A DNA stretch of 64,000 nt from Nocardia albiluteola (GCF_018860155.1 NZ_JAHKNI010000001.1:881333-945332); one strand, 5' to 3'; numbered from the stretch's first letter, positions 1-8,670 are shown. Numbers and translations: made by a program. The notes: generated from the letters alone by a model not told the origin.

Positions 1-1
1 C

Positions 2-1066
2 GACGCCGCCGACGCGACCGAGCTCGCCGCGGATCTCGCCCGGATCGGCGCACTCCCGCTCGAGCAGCAGCGAGATGCGCTGGTGGACACCGGACTTCTC
101 GCCCCGCACTGGCCCCGGCCGTACGGCCGGGGCGCGGGCCCGATCCTGCGCACGCTCATCGACGAGCAGGTGCGGGGCGCCGGAATCACGGTGCCCGACA
201 TCCAGATCGGCAACTGGGCGGTGCCGACCCTGCTGCAGCACGGCAGCCGCGAGCAGGTCGAGCGCTTCGTGCGCCCGACGCTGCGCGGCGAGGTGATCTG
301 GTGCCAGCTGTTCAGTGAGCCGGGGGCCGGATCGGATCTGGCGGCGTTGCGCACCACCGCAACTCGCGTCGAGGGCGGCTGGCGGCTGCAGGGGCAGAAG
401 GTGTGGACCTCACTGGCGAACGTCGCCAACTGGGGGATCTGCCTGGCCCGCACCGATGCGAATGTGCCCAAGCACAAGGGCATCAGCTATTTCCTCGTGG
501 ATATGAGCAGCCCCGGAATCGAGATTCGGCCGCTGGTCCAGATCACCGGCGAGGCGAAGTTTTCCGAGGTATTCCTGGACGAGGTATTCGTCCCGGATGA
601 ATGTCTCGTCGGCGAACTGGGCGCGGGGTGGAAAATCGCGCGCTCCACGTTGTCCAACGAGCGGGTCGCCATGGGCGGCAGCGGAATCGGTAGCGAGCTC
701 GAGTCGCTCATTGCGGCCGCGCCGGATTCCGGGACCGGCGCGGAACTGATTGCCGACCGCATCGGCGCGCTGGTATCGGATGCGGTTGCGGGACTATTGC
801 TGGAAACCCGGGCCGCGCAGCGCATGTTGGTCGGCATCGACCCCGGGCCGCAAAGCAGCGTCAGGAAACTGGTCGGCGTGCGGCACCGCCAGGCGGTGGC
901 GGAATTCGCCGTGGAACTGGCCGGTGTCGCGGGCGCGCGGGAAACGGAAGTGGTGAAAGAATTCCTGTTAACACGCTGTTTGTCGATTGCGGGCGGCACC
1001 GAGCAGATCCTCTTGACCGTGGCCGGCGAACGGATTCTCGGGCTCCCGCGCGAAACGCAGGCCTAG
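2..1066 (+). CDS. Acyl-CoA dehydrogenase, 5' end cut by window edge
   Basis: The reading frame is open to the first base, so the start lies outside the window. The visible 354 residues form the middle and C-terminal part of an acyl-CoA dehydrogenase: the CQLFSEPGAGSDLAALRT motif of the beta-barrel domain, the NGQK-like GQKVWTS segment, and a LSNERVAMG helix whose Glu sits where isovaleryl- and long-chain-type enzymes carry the catalytic base. The usual C-terminal Glu is replaced (IAGGTEQI). The entry segment (GLLAPHWPRPYG) resembles the second half of the double-length FadE6/FadE34 type, so the full protein may have two domains; this is inference. It ends 27 bases before chsE1 and is probably co-transcribed with the cholesterol side-chain operon. 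Confidence 0.85.
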   Translation, partial: DAADATELAADLARIGALPLEQQRDALVDTGLLAPHWPRPYGRGAGPILRTLIDEQVRGAGITVPDIQIGNWAVPTLLQHGSREQVERFVRPTLRGEVIWCQLFSEPGAGSDLAALRTTATRVEGGWRLQGQKVWTSLANVANWGICLARTDANVPKHKGISYFLVDMSSPGIEIRPLVQITGEAKFSEVFLDEVFVPDECLVGELGAGWKIARSTLSNERVAMGGSGIGSELESLIAAAPDSGTGAELIADRIGALVSDAVAGLLLETRAAQRMLVGIDPGPQSSVRKLVGVRHRQAVAEFAVELAGVAGARETEVVKEFLLTRCLSIAGGTEQILLTVAGERILGLPRETQA

Positions 1067-1093
1067 GTCCACACCTCAATCGGGAGCTATGAA

Positions 1094-2158
1094 TTGGACT
1101 TCAACAGGGACGAGAGTCAGGACGCTGTCGCCGAGGTTGTCGTAAGTTTGCTAGAACGCAATAGCGCGCGCGATATCGAACTATGGCCGACCCTGATCGA
1201 GAGCGGTCTGCTGGCGGTGGCGCTGCCGGAGCGTTTCGGCGGCGACGGAATGGGCCTGCTCGAGGTGTCGGCGATGCTGACCGAACTGGCCACGGATGCG
1301 GTGCGGACACCGGCGCTGGCCACCCTCGGATTCGGGGCGCTGCCGCTGATCGACCGGACTCCCGACGCGCTGGCGGAAAAGATATTCGCCGCCGTCGCCA
1401 AGGGCGCGGTGCTCACCGCGGCGCTGCACGAGCCGGGCTCGCCGTTCACGGCCGAACCGCAGACCGTCGCGGTGCGGGACGGCGATGCGGTGCGCGTTAC
1501 CGGCCGCAAGATCGCCGTGCCGTATGCCGAGCAGGCCCAGTGGATGCTGGTGCCGACCGATTCCGGCATCGCGGTCGTGGACGGCGATGCCCGGGGGATC
1601 ACCCGTACGGCGAGCCCCTCCTCGGACGGAACGCCGGAATTCTCCGTGCATTTCGATCAGGTCGCGATCCCCGCGGAGCAGCTGCTGCCCGGCGGGATCG
1701 CCGAGCTGCACCGGCTGGCGCTGGCCTCGATCGGCTCGGTCGCGGACGGGCTGCTGAAGGGCGTACTGACGCTGACCGCGGAACATGTGCGCACCCGGCA
1801 TCAGTTCGGGCGGCCGCTGGCCGAATTCCAGGCCGTCGCACAGGAAATCGCCGATGTGTACGTGGTGTCGCGCACGCTGCACGCCGCGGCGCTGTCGGCC
1901 AACTGGGCCCTGGCGCAGGACGACGACAGCCCCGCGCATCGGGAACGGATCGATGACGATTTGGAGGTGCTGGCCTACGCCGTCGCCTCGGATCTGCCCG
2001 CGGCCATGCAGAGATGTCATCACCTGCACGGCGGCATCGGGGTCGACGTGACCCACCCGCTGCATCGCTACTACTCACAGGCCAAGGACCTCGCCCGCTG
2101 GCTCGGCGGCGCGTCGTTCCGGCTGGACCGTTTGGGAGCCCGATGTTCATCGATCTGA
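1094..2158 (+). CDS. chsE1: Acyl-CoA dehydrogenase ChsE1 (FadE28-like), non-catalytic subunit
   Basis: This is a 354-residue acyl-CoA dehydrogenase-fold protein placed directly before the ChsE2 gene, as in the mycobacterial igr operon. In that family ChsE1 and ChsE2 form an alpha2beta2 enzyme that dehydrogenates the CoA thioester of 3-oxo-pregnene-20-carboxylate, the three-carbon side-chain intermediate of cholesterol. The position of the catalytic Glu is occupied by His206 (LHRLALASIG), fitting the non-catalytic partner role. The TTG start is preceded by GGGAGC six bases upstream; an ATG at 1089 is in another frame. The 3' end overlaps chsE2 by 16 bases, suggesting translational coupling. 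The name rests on family resemblance and gene order. Confidence 0.88.
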   Translation: MDFNRDESQDAVAEVVVSLLERNSARDIELWPTLIESGLLAVALPERFGGDGMGLLEVSAMLTELATDAVRTPALATLGFGALPLIDRTPDALAEKIFAAVAKGAVLTAALHEPGSPFTAEPQTVAVRDGDAVRVTGRKIAVPYAEQAQWMLVPTDSGIAVVDGDARGITRTASPSSDGTPEFSVHFDQVAIPAEQLLPGGIAELHRLALASIGSVADGLLKGVLTLTAEHVRTRHQFGRPLAEFQAVAQEIADVYVVSRTLHAAALSANWALAQDDDSPAHRERIDDDLEVLAYAVASDLPAAMQRCHHLHGGIGVDVTHPLHRYYSQAKDLARWLGGASFRLDRLGARCSSI

Positions 2159-3312
2159 CGCCTGAACAGCGCGTGCTGCGCGCCGAATTGCGTTCGTATT
2201 TCGCCGATCTCGTCACTCCCGAGGAGGAGGCCGAGATGGCGATCAATCGCCACGGCGATGCCTACCGTGCGGTGGTGCGCCGCATGGGCCACGACGGCTG
2301 GCTCGGCGTGGGCTGGCCGAAGGAGTACGGCGGGCAGGGATTCGGTCCGGTCGAGCAGCAGATCTTCTACAACGAGGCGGTGCGCGCGGACGTGCCGCTG
2401 CCGTTGGTGACGCTGATGACCGTCGGCCCGACGCTGCAGCAGTTCGGCACCGAGGAGCAGAAGCAGAAGTTCCTGCCCCCGATCCTGTCCGGCGACGTGC
2501 ACTTCGCGATCGGCTATTCCGAACCGGAGGCCGGGACCGACCTGGCGGCGCTGCGCACCAGCGCGGTGCGCGACGCCGGTGGGGACTGGATCGTCAACGG
2601 GCAGAAGATCTTCACCACGGGCGCGCACGAGGCCGACTATGTCTGGCTGGCCTGCCGCACGGGCACGACCGAGTCGCGGCACCGCGGCATCACGATCCTG
2701 ATCGTCGATACCAAGGATCCGGGCTACTCGTGGACACCGATCATCACCTGCGACGGCGCGCACCACACCAACGCCACGTATTTCGACAGCGTGCGGGTGC
2801 CCGCGAACATGCTTGTGGGCGAGGAGAACCGCGGCTGGAAGCTGATCACCACCCAGCTCAATCACGAACGCGTGAGCCTGGGGCCCTCGGGCAAGATCGA
2901 GCAGCTCTACGACCGGGCGCGTGAATTCGCGCTGCGGCAGGGGGTTCTCGGCGAGGCCGACGTGCGCCGGTCGCTGGGCCGGTTGCACGCGATGGTCCGG
3001 CTCAACGAGCTGCTGAACTGGCAGGTGGCCGCCAACCACGATCAGGCGGACGCCGATCCCAACGGTGTCATCGCCGATGCCTCCGCGACCAAGGTCTTTT
3101 CGACCGAATCGCTGCAGGAGGCCGGGCGGCTGGTGGAGGAGATCGTCGGCCGCTACGGCGACCCGGCCGATCCCGCGACCGCGGAGCTGTTGACCTGGCT
3201 GGACCGGCGCACCAAGCAGAACCTGGTGGTGACCTTCGGCGGTGGGGTCAACGAGATCATGCGCGAGCTCATCGCCACCGCAGGGCTGTCGCTGCCGCGC
3301 GTACCGAGATAG
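2143..3312 (+). CDS. chsE2: Acyl-CoA dehydrogenase ChsE2 (FadE29-like), catalytic subunit
   Basis: The 389-residue protein begins MFIDLTPEQ, like mycobacterial FadE29. It carries the YSEPEAGTDLAALRT and NGQKIFTTG motifs of acyl-CoA dehydrogenases and a Glu at residue 242 in LNHERVSLG, the helix position of the catalytic base in this subfamily. Together with ChsE1 it would form the active dehydrogenase for the C22 propionyl side chain of cholesterol degradation. The ATG is preceded by GGGAG and lies inside the end of chsE1. A longer reading frame upstream of this ATG exists but reads through chsE1 codons in another frame, so I reject it. chsH2 starts 11 bases downstream. Confidence 0.92.
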   Translation: MFIDLTPEQRVLRAELRSYFADLVTPEEEAEMAINRHGDAYRAVVRRMGHDGWLGVGWPKEYGGQGFGPVEQQIFYNEAVRADVPLPLVTLMTVGPTLQQFGTEEQKQKFLPPILSGDVHFAIGYSEPEAGTDLAALRTSAVRDAGGDWIVNGQKIFTTGAHEADYVWLACRTGTTESRHRGITILIVDTKDPGYSWTPIITCDGAHHTNATYFDSVRVPANMLVGEENRGWKLITTQLNHERVSLGPSGKIEQLYDRAREFALRQGVLGEADVRRSLGRLHAMVRLNELLNWQVAANHDQADADPNGVIADASATKVFSTESLQEAGRLVEEIVGRYGDPADPATAELLTWLDRRTKQNLVVTFGGGVNEIMRELIATAGLSLPRVPR

Positions 3313-3322
3313 GAGTCGAGCA

Positions 3323-4267
3323 GTGCCGGAAACCATATCGGCGGACGAGATCGTCGCTGCCGGAGAACGGATCTTGGCGAAGGGAGAGTGCGCCCCCCGC
3401 CACGGCCGGGATCCGGTGAACCAGCCGATGATCAACAACTGGGTCGAGGCCATCGGCGATGCCAACCCGATCTATGTCGACGAGGATGCCGCCAGGGCCG
3501 CCGGGCATCCCGGTATCGTCGCGCCGCCCGCGATGGCGCAGGTGTGGACGATGCCCGGGCTGCACGGGGCCCGGCCGTCGGACGATCCGATGAACGAGGT
3601 CAACGACCTGCTCGACGCCGCCGGTTACACCTCGGTGGTGGCGACCAACTGTGAGCAGACCTATCACCGGTACCTGCGACTGGGCGAGAAGCCCTATGCG
3701 CGTACGCGTCTGAAGGACCTCACCGGACCCAAGCGCACCGCCCTCGGCGAGGGATGGTTCGCGACCTACCTACTGACCTGGTATGTCGGTGACGAGCCGG
3801 TCACCGAGATGTCGTTCCGGATGCTGAAATTCGCGCCCGGGACCGGCAAGCCCGCTGCGCCGCAGGACGACCTGAGCAAGCGGGTGCGGCCGATCGTCTC
3901 CAAGGACACCGAATTCTTCTGGGAGGGCACCAAACTCGGCGAGCTGCGGATCCAGCGGCTGCCCGACGGTACGCTGCGGCATCCGCCGATCCCGGCGCTG
4001 TGGCAGGACAAGGCGAAGGACACGGACTACGTGGTCGCCTCCGGCCGCGGCACCGTCTTCAGCTACGTGGTGCACCACGCGCCGAAGGTGCCCGGGCGCA
4101 CGCTGCCGTTCGTCGTGGCGCTGGTGGAGCTCGAGGAGGGCGTGCGCGTGCTCGGCGAGCTGCGCGGGGTCGAGCCCGATCAGGTGCGCGTGGACATGCC
4201 GGTCGAGGTGGCCTTCGAAAAGCTCGACGATGACAGCACTGTGCCGTATTGGAAGGCGGTTCGATGA
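3323..4267 (+). CDS. chsH2: Enoyl-CoA hydratase/aldolase partner ChsH2 (MaoC-like plus DUF35)
   Basis: This 314-residue protein has an N-terminal MaoC-like hotdog half (about 1-175; INNWVEAIGDANPIYVDEDAA) and a C-terminal DUF35 OB-fold half (about 190-314). In mycobacteria the N-terminal half pairs with ChsH1 to hydrate the steroid 17(20)-enoyl-CoA side chain, and the DUF35 half binds Ltp2, which performs the retro-aldol cleavage. The GTG start has AGGAG seven bases upstream. The stop overlaps the chsH1 start as ATGA. The DUF35 half here has no cysteine in the segment where many DUF35 proteins carry a zinc ribbon. Confidence 0.92.
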   Translation: MPETISADEIVAAGERILAKGECAPRHGRDPVNQPMINNWVEAIGDANPIYVDEDAARAAGHPGIVAPPAMAQVWTMPGLHGARPSDDPMNEVNDLLDAAGYTSVVATNCEQTYHRYLRLGEKPYARTRLKDLTGPKRTALGEGWFATYLLTWYVGDEPVTEMSFRMLKFAPGTGKPAAPQDDLSKRVRPIVSKDTEFFWEGTKLGELRIQRLPDGTLRHPPIPALWQDKAKDTDYVVASGRGTVFSYVVHHAPKVPGRTLPFVVALVELEEGVRVLGELRGVEPDQVRVDMPVEVAFEKLDDDSTVPYWKAVR

Positions 4268-4680
4268 CAACGACGCTTTCGGTGTCCTCCGTGCAGGTCG
4301 GAACGACGCTGCCGGAGCTGACCATTCACGCCGATCCAACCTTCGTGGTCAGCAGTGCGCTGGCCACCAGGGACTTTCAGGACGTGCACCACGACCGCGA
4401 CAAGGCCGTGCAGCGGGGTTCGAAGGACATCTTCGTCAACATCCTCACCGATACCGGGCTGGTTCAGCGGCTCGTCACCGACTGGGCCGGGCCCGGGGCG
4501 ATCGTGAAATCCCTTGCGCTGCGGCTGGGTGTGCCGCTGTACGCGGGTGACACGCTGACCCTGTCCGGCACCGTGACCGCCGTCGAGGGCACGCGCGTGG
4601 ACATCGATGTGATCGGGCGGGACAGTCTGGGCGACCACATCACGGCCAAGGCCGTTATCGAATTGCGGGAGCGGGCATGA
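4264..4680 (+). CDS. chsH1: Enoyl-CoA hydratase subunit ChsH1 (MaoC family)
   Basis: This 138-residue single hotdog-fold subunit carries the MaoC hydratase-2 catalytic segment FQDVHHDRDKA, with the Asp/His pair expected of that family. It matches ChsH1 in size, in the DIFVNILTDTGLVQRLVTDW stretch and in location between chsH2 and ltp2. The heterodimer with ChsH2 hydrates the alpha,beta-unsaturated three-carbon steroid side-chain CoA ester. The ATG at 4264 overlaps the chsH2 stop (ATGA), which I prefer to a TTG five codons upstream. The gene ends in another ATGA overlap with ltp2, so the three proteins are probably made in matched amounts. Confidence 0.93.
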   Translation: MTTTLSVSSVQVGTTLPELTIHADPTFVVSSALATRDFQDVHHDRDKAVQRGSKDIFVNILTDTGLVQRLVTDWAGPGAIVKSLALRLGVPLYAGDTLTLSGTVTAVEGTRVDIDVIGRDSLGDHITAKAVIELRERA

Positions 4681-5849
4681 GCGAGCTGAGCGGCAAGTCC
4701 GCCATCGTCGGCATCGGCGCGACCGATTTCTCCAAGGATTCCGGGCGCAGCGAGCTGCGCCTGGCCGCCGAGGCGGTCACCGCGGCGCTGAACGACGCCG
4801 GGTTGAAGCCGGCCGACGTGGACGGCCTGACAACGTTCACGATGGATACCAACACCCAGGCCGCGGTGGCCCGCGCCGTGGGCATCCCGCAGCTGAAGTT
4901 CTTCAGCCACATCGGATACGGCGGCGGCGCGGCGTGCGCGACCGTGCAGCAGGCGGCGATGGCCGTGGCCACGGGCGTCGCGGACGTCGTCGTGGCGTAC
5001 CGGGCGTTCAACGAGCGCTCCGGGCATCGGTTCGGGCAGTTCTCCACCCAGCTCGCCGCCGCCCCCACCTCCTCGGGCGTGGACGCGGCCTGGTCGTATC
5101 CGCAGGGCCTGGGCACCCCGGCCGCGCAGGTGGCGATGGTGGCCCGGCGCTACATGCACGTCTACGGCGCCACCAGTGCGGATTTCGGCCGGGTCGCGGT
5201 GGCCGATCGCAAGCATGCCGCGGTGAATCCGGCGGCGCACTTCTACGGCAAGCCGATCACGCTGGAGGAGCACCAGAATTCGCGCTGGATCGCCGAACCG
5301 CTGCATCTGCTGGACTGCTGCCAGGAGACCGACGGCGGCGTGGCGATCGTGGTCACAAGTGTCGAACGGGCACGGGATCTTCCACAGAAGCCGGCCGTGA
5401 TCGTCGCGGCCGCACAGGGTTCCGGCGCCGATCAGTACGTCATGACCAGCTACTACCGGGACGCGATGAGCGGTCTGCCGGAGATGGGACTGGTCGGCGA
5501 ACAGCTGTGGGCGCAAAGCGGTTTGCGCCCCGACGACATGCAGGCAGCGATCCTGTACGACCACTTCACCCCGTTCGTCCTGATGCAGCTCGAGGAACTC
5601 GGCTTCTGCGGGCGCGGTGAGGCCCGGGATTTCATCGCCGACGGGGCCATCGAGATGGGTGGGCGGCTGCCGCTGAACACCCACGGCGGTCAGCTCGGCG
5701 AGGCCTACATTCACGGCATGAACGGCATCGCCGAGGGCGTGCGCCAGATCCGTGGCACCTCGGTGAATCCCGTTGCCGACCTGCGGAATATCGTCGTCAC
5801 CGCCGGCACCGGCGTGCCGACCTCGGGCCTGGTGCTCAGCACGAACTGA
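4677..5849 (+). CDS. ltp2: Steroid side-chain aldolase Ltp2 (thiolase superfamily)
   Basis: This 390-residue protein belongs to the SCP-x/thiolase-like lipid-transfer family (IVGIGATDFSKDSGRSE at the N-terminus; GGGAAC near residue 84; LPLNTHGGQLGEAYIHGMNG near the C-terminus). In mycobacterial and actinobacterial cholesterol catabolism Ltp2, bound to the DUF35 half of ChsH2, cleaves the hydroxylated side chain by a retro-aldol reaction, releasing propionyl-CoA and a 17-keto steroid. It is the last gene of the operon: the start overlaps chsH1 by ATGA and a strong hairpin follows 22 bases after the stop. Function is transferred from the family and the fully conserved neighbourhood. Confidence 0.92.
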   Translation: MSELSGKSAIVGIGATDFSKDSGRSELRLAAEAVTAALNDAGLKPADVDGLTTFTMDTNTQAAVARAVGIPQLKFFSHIGYGGGAACATVQQAAMAVATGVADVVVAYRAFNERSGHRFGQFSTQLAAAPTSSGVDAAWSYPQGLGTPAAQVAMVARRYMHVYGATSADFGRVAVADRKHAAVNPAAHFYGKPITLEEHQNSRWIAEPLHLLDCCQETDGGVAIVVTSVERARDLPQKPAVIVAAAQGSGADQYVMTSYYRDAMSGLPEMGLVGEQLWAQSGLRPDDMQAAILYDHFTPFVLMQLEELGFCGRGEARDFIADGAIEMGGRLPLNTHGGQLGEAYIHGMNGIAEGVRQIRGTSVNPVADLRNIVVTAGTGVPTSGLVLSTN

Positions 5850-5871
5850 TTCCGGTTCCAGGTCCGAACCC

Positions 5872-5911
5872 CAACGCCCCCGCGAGCCGCGCCATGCTTG
5901 CGGGGGCGTTG
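5872..5911. terminator. Hairpin between convergent ltp2 and LppU-like gene
   Basis: A perfect 12-bp stem (CAACGCCCCCGC at 5872-5883 and its complement at 5900-5911) encloses a 16-base loop. It lies between two convergent genes, so it can serve both strands. There is no long T run, as is common in actinobacterial terminators. Confidence 0.7.
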
Positions 5912-5916
5912 CGGTA

Positions 5917-6804
5917 TCAGTGCGTGGGTCCCAGGCAGTACACGATCGCGGCGGGCTTGGTGTACTTGAGGTACTTCGTCGCGCTGTCGGGGCAGCCGTT
6001 TTCGTCCGTGCTGTTGAGCACCTGGGCGATCTTCGTGTCGGCATCGGACGAGCTGCAGTCCACCTTGGTGTGGTAGTCCGGGCCGTTGTGGATGCAGTCG
6101 CCCTGCTTCGCATTCAGCTGCAGGCACAGGTGGTAGCTGTACTTGCCGGTTTGCCAGGCGCTCGCGTCGGCCTCATCCGCGCAGGTGCTGCCGTTCTGAT
6201 TGTCGACGACCTTGTAGTTCGCCTCCATGCCGTCGCACGAGGTGATCTTGAACTTCGGATCGGTCGAGGTGCCCGACAGATTGACGCACTGGCCCACCTG
6301 GACCTTCTCCGCGTCGGACTTGGTCAGCTGGTGGAAGCCCCAGCCGCCCACGGCCAGCACCACCAGCACGATCAGCGAGATGATCAGCCGCATCATCCCG
6401 AAACCCGCGCCGCGGGCGACCCGGCCCCCGATGCTGCCGAGTCCCGGTCCGGGCCCGGAGGAGCCGATCATCTGCCCGCCGATGGGTGCGTTCGGCCATG
6501 CGTTCGGCGCCACGCCCGGATTCGCCTGCGGGCCTTGCGGATAGCCTGGCTGCTGCGGCGGGTATCCGGCCTGCCCCTGTCCCTGCGCCGGATAGCCGGG
6601 CTGTTGTCCCTGGGGCGGATAGCCGGGCTGCTGCCCCTGAGGCGGATACCCCGCCTGTCCCGGCGCGGGCTGGTTCGCGGCGGCGTAACCGGGTTGTCCC
6701 TGAGGATATTCGGGGGATTGGGGATAGCCGGGCTGGCCCTGCTGCGGATACCCGGGCTGCCCCTGGGGATTGTTGGGCTGGCCCTGCGGGAACTGCGGCT
6801 GCAT
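5917..6804 (-). CDS. LppU/SCO3897-like membrane-anchored protein with Pro/Gln/Gly-rich tail
   Basis: The 295-residue protein starts with about 120 residues of low-complexity repeats built on [16 protein letters not shown], cytoplasmic by prediction. One membrane segment follows (around [21 protein letters not shown]), then an extracellular domain with many cysteines ([47 protein letters not shown]), probably disulfide-bonded. This layout matches proteins annotated LppU/SCO3897 family in Nocardia and Streptomyces, whose role is unknown. It stands alone, convergent with the cholesterol operon. Confidence 0.8.
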   Translation of the reverse strand: MQPQFPQGQPNNPQGQPGYPQQGQPGYPQSPEYPQGQPGYAAANQPAPGQAGYPPQGQQPGYPPQGQQPGYPAQGQGQAGYPPQQPGYPQGPQANPGVAPNAWPNAPIGGQMIGSSGPGPGLGSIGGRVARGAGFGMMRLIISLIVLVVLAVGGWGFHQLTKSDAEKVQVGQCVNLSGTSTDPKFKITSCDGMEANYKVVDNQNGSTCADEADASAWQTGKYSYHLCLQLNAKQGDCIHNGPDYHTKVDCSSSDADTKIAQVLNSTDENGCPDSATKYLKYTKPAAIVYCLGPTH

Positions 6805-7017
6805 TCGCTATTTCCTGTGATCTCTATGTCCACCAAGGGAATCGGTGAAACATGCGTCGCATGCTCGTGCACGCCTCAATAGCGTTCACACGCTGATGAT
6901 TCGGCAAAGTCCCCCGAGGGTCCCCGTACAATGGCCGACACGTTACAGGTACGCGGCATCCCCTGCCACCCGCATTTCACAGCGCCGGGCAGTGCGCCGC
7001 GTTCGGCGGCCGGCTCG
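6805..7017. other. Intergenic stretch without recognised gene
   Basis: 213 bases between the start of the LppU-like gene and the end of the TetR gene. It should contain the promoter of the LppU-like gene; I see no strong repeat, hairpin or conserved coding frame. Confidence 0.5.
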
Positions 7018-7590
7018 TTACGCACAGGCAAGCTGAGCCTCGATCACTCTTGTCAGCTCGGCGATGCGCGCGGAATCCCCGGTCGTGATCGTGCTTCGCA
7101 TACCCGCGAAGCGATCGAAAACCAGCCCCTCGAGCACCGCGATGAAATCGGCTGCGGCGGTCGCGGGTTCGACCGAGCCGAGCCCCGCGAACAGACGGGT
7201 CGCATGATCGTGCGAGAACAACGACGCCGTCAGGCGGACGTGCATATCCGCGTCGCCGAGCAGGTCGATGATCAGCGCGTGCCGGGCGATCAGCTGGTTG
7301 CGGCGCTGCGCCAGTAGACGATCCAGCCAGACGGCGATGGCGTGCGCGATCTCACCGGGTTCGGCGGCGGGGAGGTCGGCGGCCAGGAAGTCGGTGCGCG
7401 AACGGGTGGTGATGCGGTCCACGATTGCCTCGACGAGGGCCCGTTTGGTGCGGAAGTAGTACGACGTTGATCCCGCGGGCAGCTCCAGTGCGGTATCGAG
7501 GGCGCGGTGGGTCAGGGCCCGCAGGCCGCGGGTGGCGATCAGGTCGGTCGCGCCGTCCACGATCAGGGTGCGTCGATCGGCTGTGGACAT
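7018..7590 (-). CDS. TetR-family transcriptional regulator
   Basis: A 190-residue protein with an N-terminal TetR helix-turn-helix (residues about 5-55: LIATRGLRALTHRALDTALELPAGSTSYYF) and a C-terminal ligand-binding helical domain. I chose the ATG at 7590 because AAAGG lies six bases before it; a GTG two codons upstream is the alternative. The gene is divergent from the zapE-like gene, and the 81-base gap holds two inverted repeats that fit a TetR operator, so it probably represses itself and the ATPase gene. The ligand cannot be inferred. Confidence 0.9.
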   Translation of the reverse strand: MSTADRRTLIVDGATDLIATRGLRALTHRALDTALELPAGSTSYYFRTKRALVEAIVDRITTRSRTDFLAADLPAAEPGEIAHAIAVWLDRLLAQRRNQLIARHALIIDLLGDADMHVRLTASLFSHDHATRLFAGLGSVEPATAAADFIAVLEGLVFDRFAGMRSTITTGDSARIAELTRVIEAQLACA

Positions 7591-7622
7591 GGTCACCTTT
7601 TCTCGCGGTCAGCACGGCAATC

Positions 7623-7658
7623 CTCTACAAGTGTAGATGGACCTCTACATGTGTAGAG
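7623..7658. promoter_or_regulatory. Twin TetR-type operators
   Basis: Two copies of the half-site pair TCTACA-N2-TGTAGA occur: one at 7624-7637 and one at 7643-7658, the latter extended to CTCTACA-TG-TGTAGAG. Their starts are 20 bp apart, about two helical turns, so dimers would bind the same DNA face. They lie between the divergent TetR and zapE-like start codons. Confidence 0.75.
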
Positions 7659-7671
7659 GAGGAGGTGTGAG

Positions 7672-8619
7672 ATGAACGAATCACCGATTCTCGACGCGGA
7701 TCAGATGGCCGCGCGGGCGCGATTGCGGGCGGTGGGGGAGCGGGTGGGAGCCCGGTGGCATCGGCCGCGCGGGCTGTATCTGTACGGCAGGCCGGGCCGG
7801 GGCAAGACGATGCTGATGGACGCCTTCTTCGCGGACGTCGCCGGGCATCGCAAGCGCCGCTATCACTTTCACGGCTTCTTCGCCGGATTGCATTCCGCGG
7901 TGGGCGAATACCGCTCGATCGACGACGCGATCGCGGCGATGCTGGGCGATGCCGAGCTGATCTGCTTCGACGAGTTTCACGTCCACGACATCGGCGACGC
8001 CATGCTCATCGGCCGGCTGCTGGAGGCCGCCTTCGCGCGCAGCATCACCCTCGTGCTGACCTCGAACTATCCGCCGGAGGGTCTGCTCCCGAATCCGCTG
8101 ATGCACAAGCGCTTCGAGCCGGTCATCGAGAAGATTCGCCGCCGGCTGGACGTGGTCGCGGTGGATGGCCCGCGGGACTATCGCGCCCTCGGCGCTCGTA
8201 CGGGCCGATTCGCCCAGGGGCAGTACATCATCGGCCCCGCGATCGAAATTCCGGCGGCGTCACGAATTCCCATCGCGCACCGCAGTGTGGCCGCCGATAT
8301 CGGTGAACCGGACTGCCTTGCCGCGGATTTCGCCGAACTGTGCGGAACCCCGCTGTCGGCGGCGGACTACCTCGAGTTGACCGGCGCCTACCGCCGCTGG
8401 ACGGTCGGCAATGTCCCGGAGCTGCACCGGGTCCCGATGGATTGGGCGACCCGCTTCGTCAACCTCGTGGATGTCCTCTACGACGCCGACCTGCCACTCA
8501 CGATCCGCGCCGCCGCCCCGCTGTCGGCACTGGCCCGCGGGGTCTCCGACGTCCCCGATCTCGCTCGCACCACGAGCCGCCTCGCCGAACTGCGTGAAGT
8601 GACGGGCAGCGTGTGCTGA
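7672..8619 (+). CDS. zapE: ZapE/AFG1-like ATPase
   Basis: A 315-residue AFG1-family P-loop ATPase. Walker A is GRPGRGKTML (about residues 40-49), Walker B is LICFDEFHVHDIGDAM (about 99-114), and LTSNYPPEGL serves as the sensor region. In Proteobacteria ZapE acts on the division ring under stress; the mitochondrial homologue works in protein quality control. The actinobacterial role is not settled. The protein is shorter at the N-terminus than the roughly 370-residue mycobacterial homologue. The ATG has an excellent GGAGGAGG element. It is divergent from a TetR gene and preceded by twin operators, so it is likely under local repression. Confidence 0.85.
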   Translation: MNESPILDADQMAARARLRAVGERVGARWHRPRGLYLYGRPGRGKTMLMDAFFADVAGHRKRRYHFHGFFAGLHSAVGEYRSIDDAIAAMLGDAELICFDEFHVHDIGDAMLIGRLLEAAFARSITLVLTSNYPPEGLLPNPLMHKRFEPVIEKIRRRLDVVAVDGPRDYRALGARTGRFAQGQYIIGPAIEIPAASRIPIAHRSVAADIGEPDCLAADFAELCGTPLSAADYLELTGAYRRWTVGNVPELHRVPMDWATRFVNLVDVLYDADLPLTIRAAAPLSALARGVSDVPDLARTTSRLAELREVTGSVC

Positions 8620-8640
8620 GTCGTGATTACCGATGATTTT

Positions 8641-8662
8641 CCGGGTCGGCGTCACGACCCGG
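8641..8662. terminator. Hairpin after zapE-like gene
   Basis: Perfect 8-bp stem CCGGGTCG/CGACCCGG with a 6-base loop, 21 bases after the ATPase stop and just before the end of the opposing small ORF. No T run follows on the plus strand. Confidence 0.5.
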
Positions 8663-8670
8663 ATGTGGAT

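Noticed and set aside
4464..6113. 549-codon open frame on the minus strand
   Set aside because: Antisense to chsH1 and ltp2 and out of frame with the LppU-like gene; Arg/Thr-rich without motifs.
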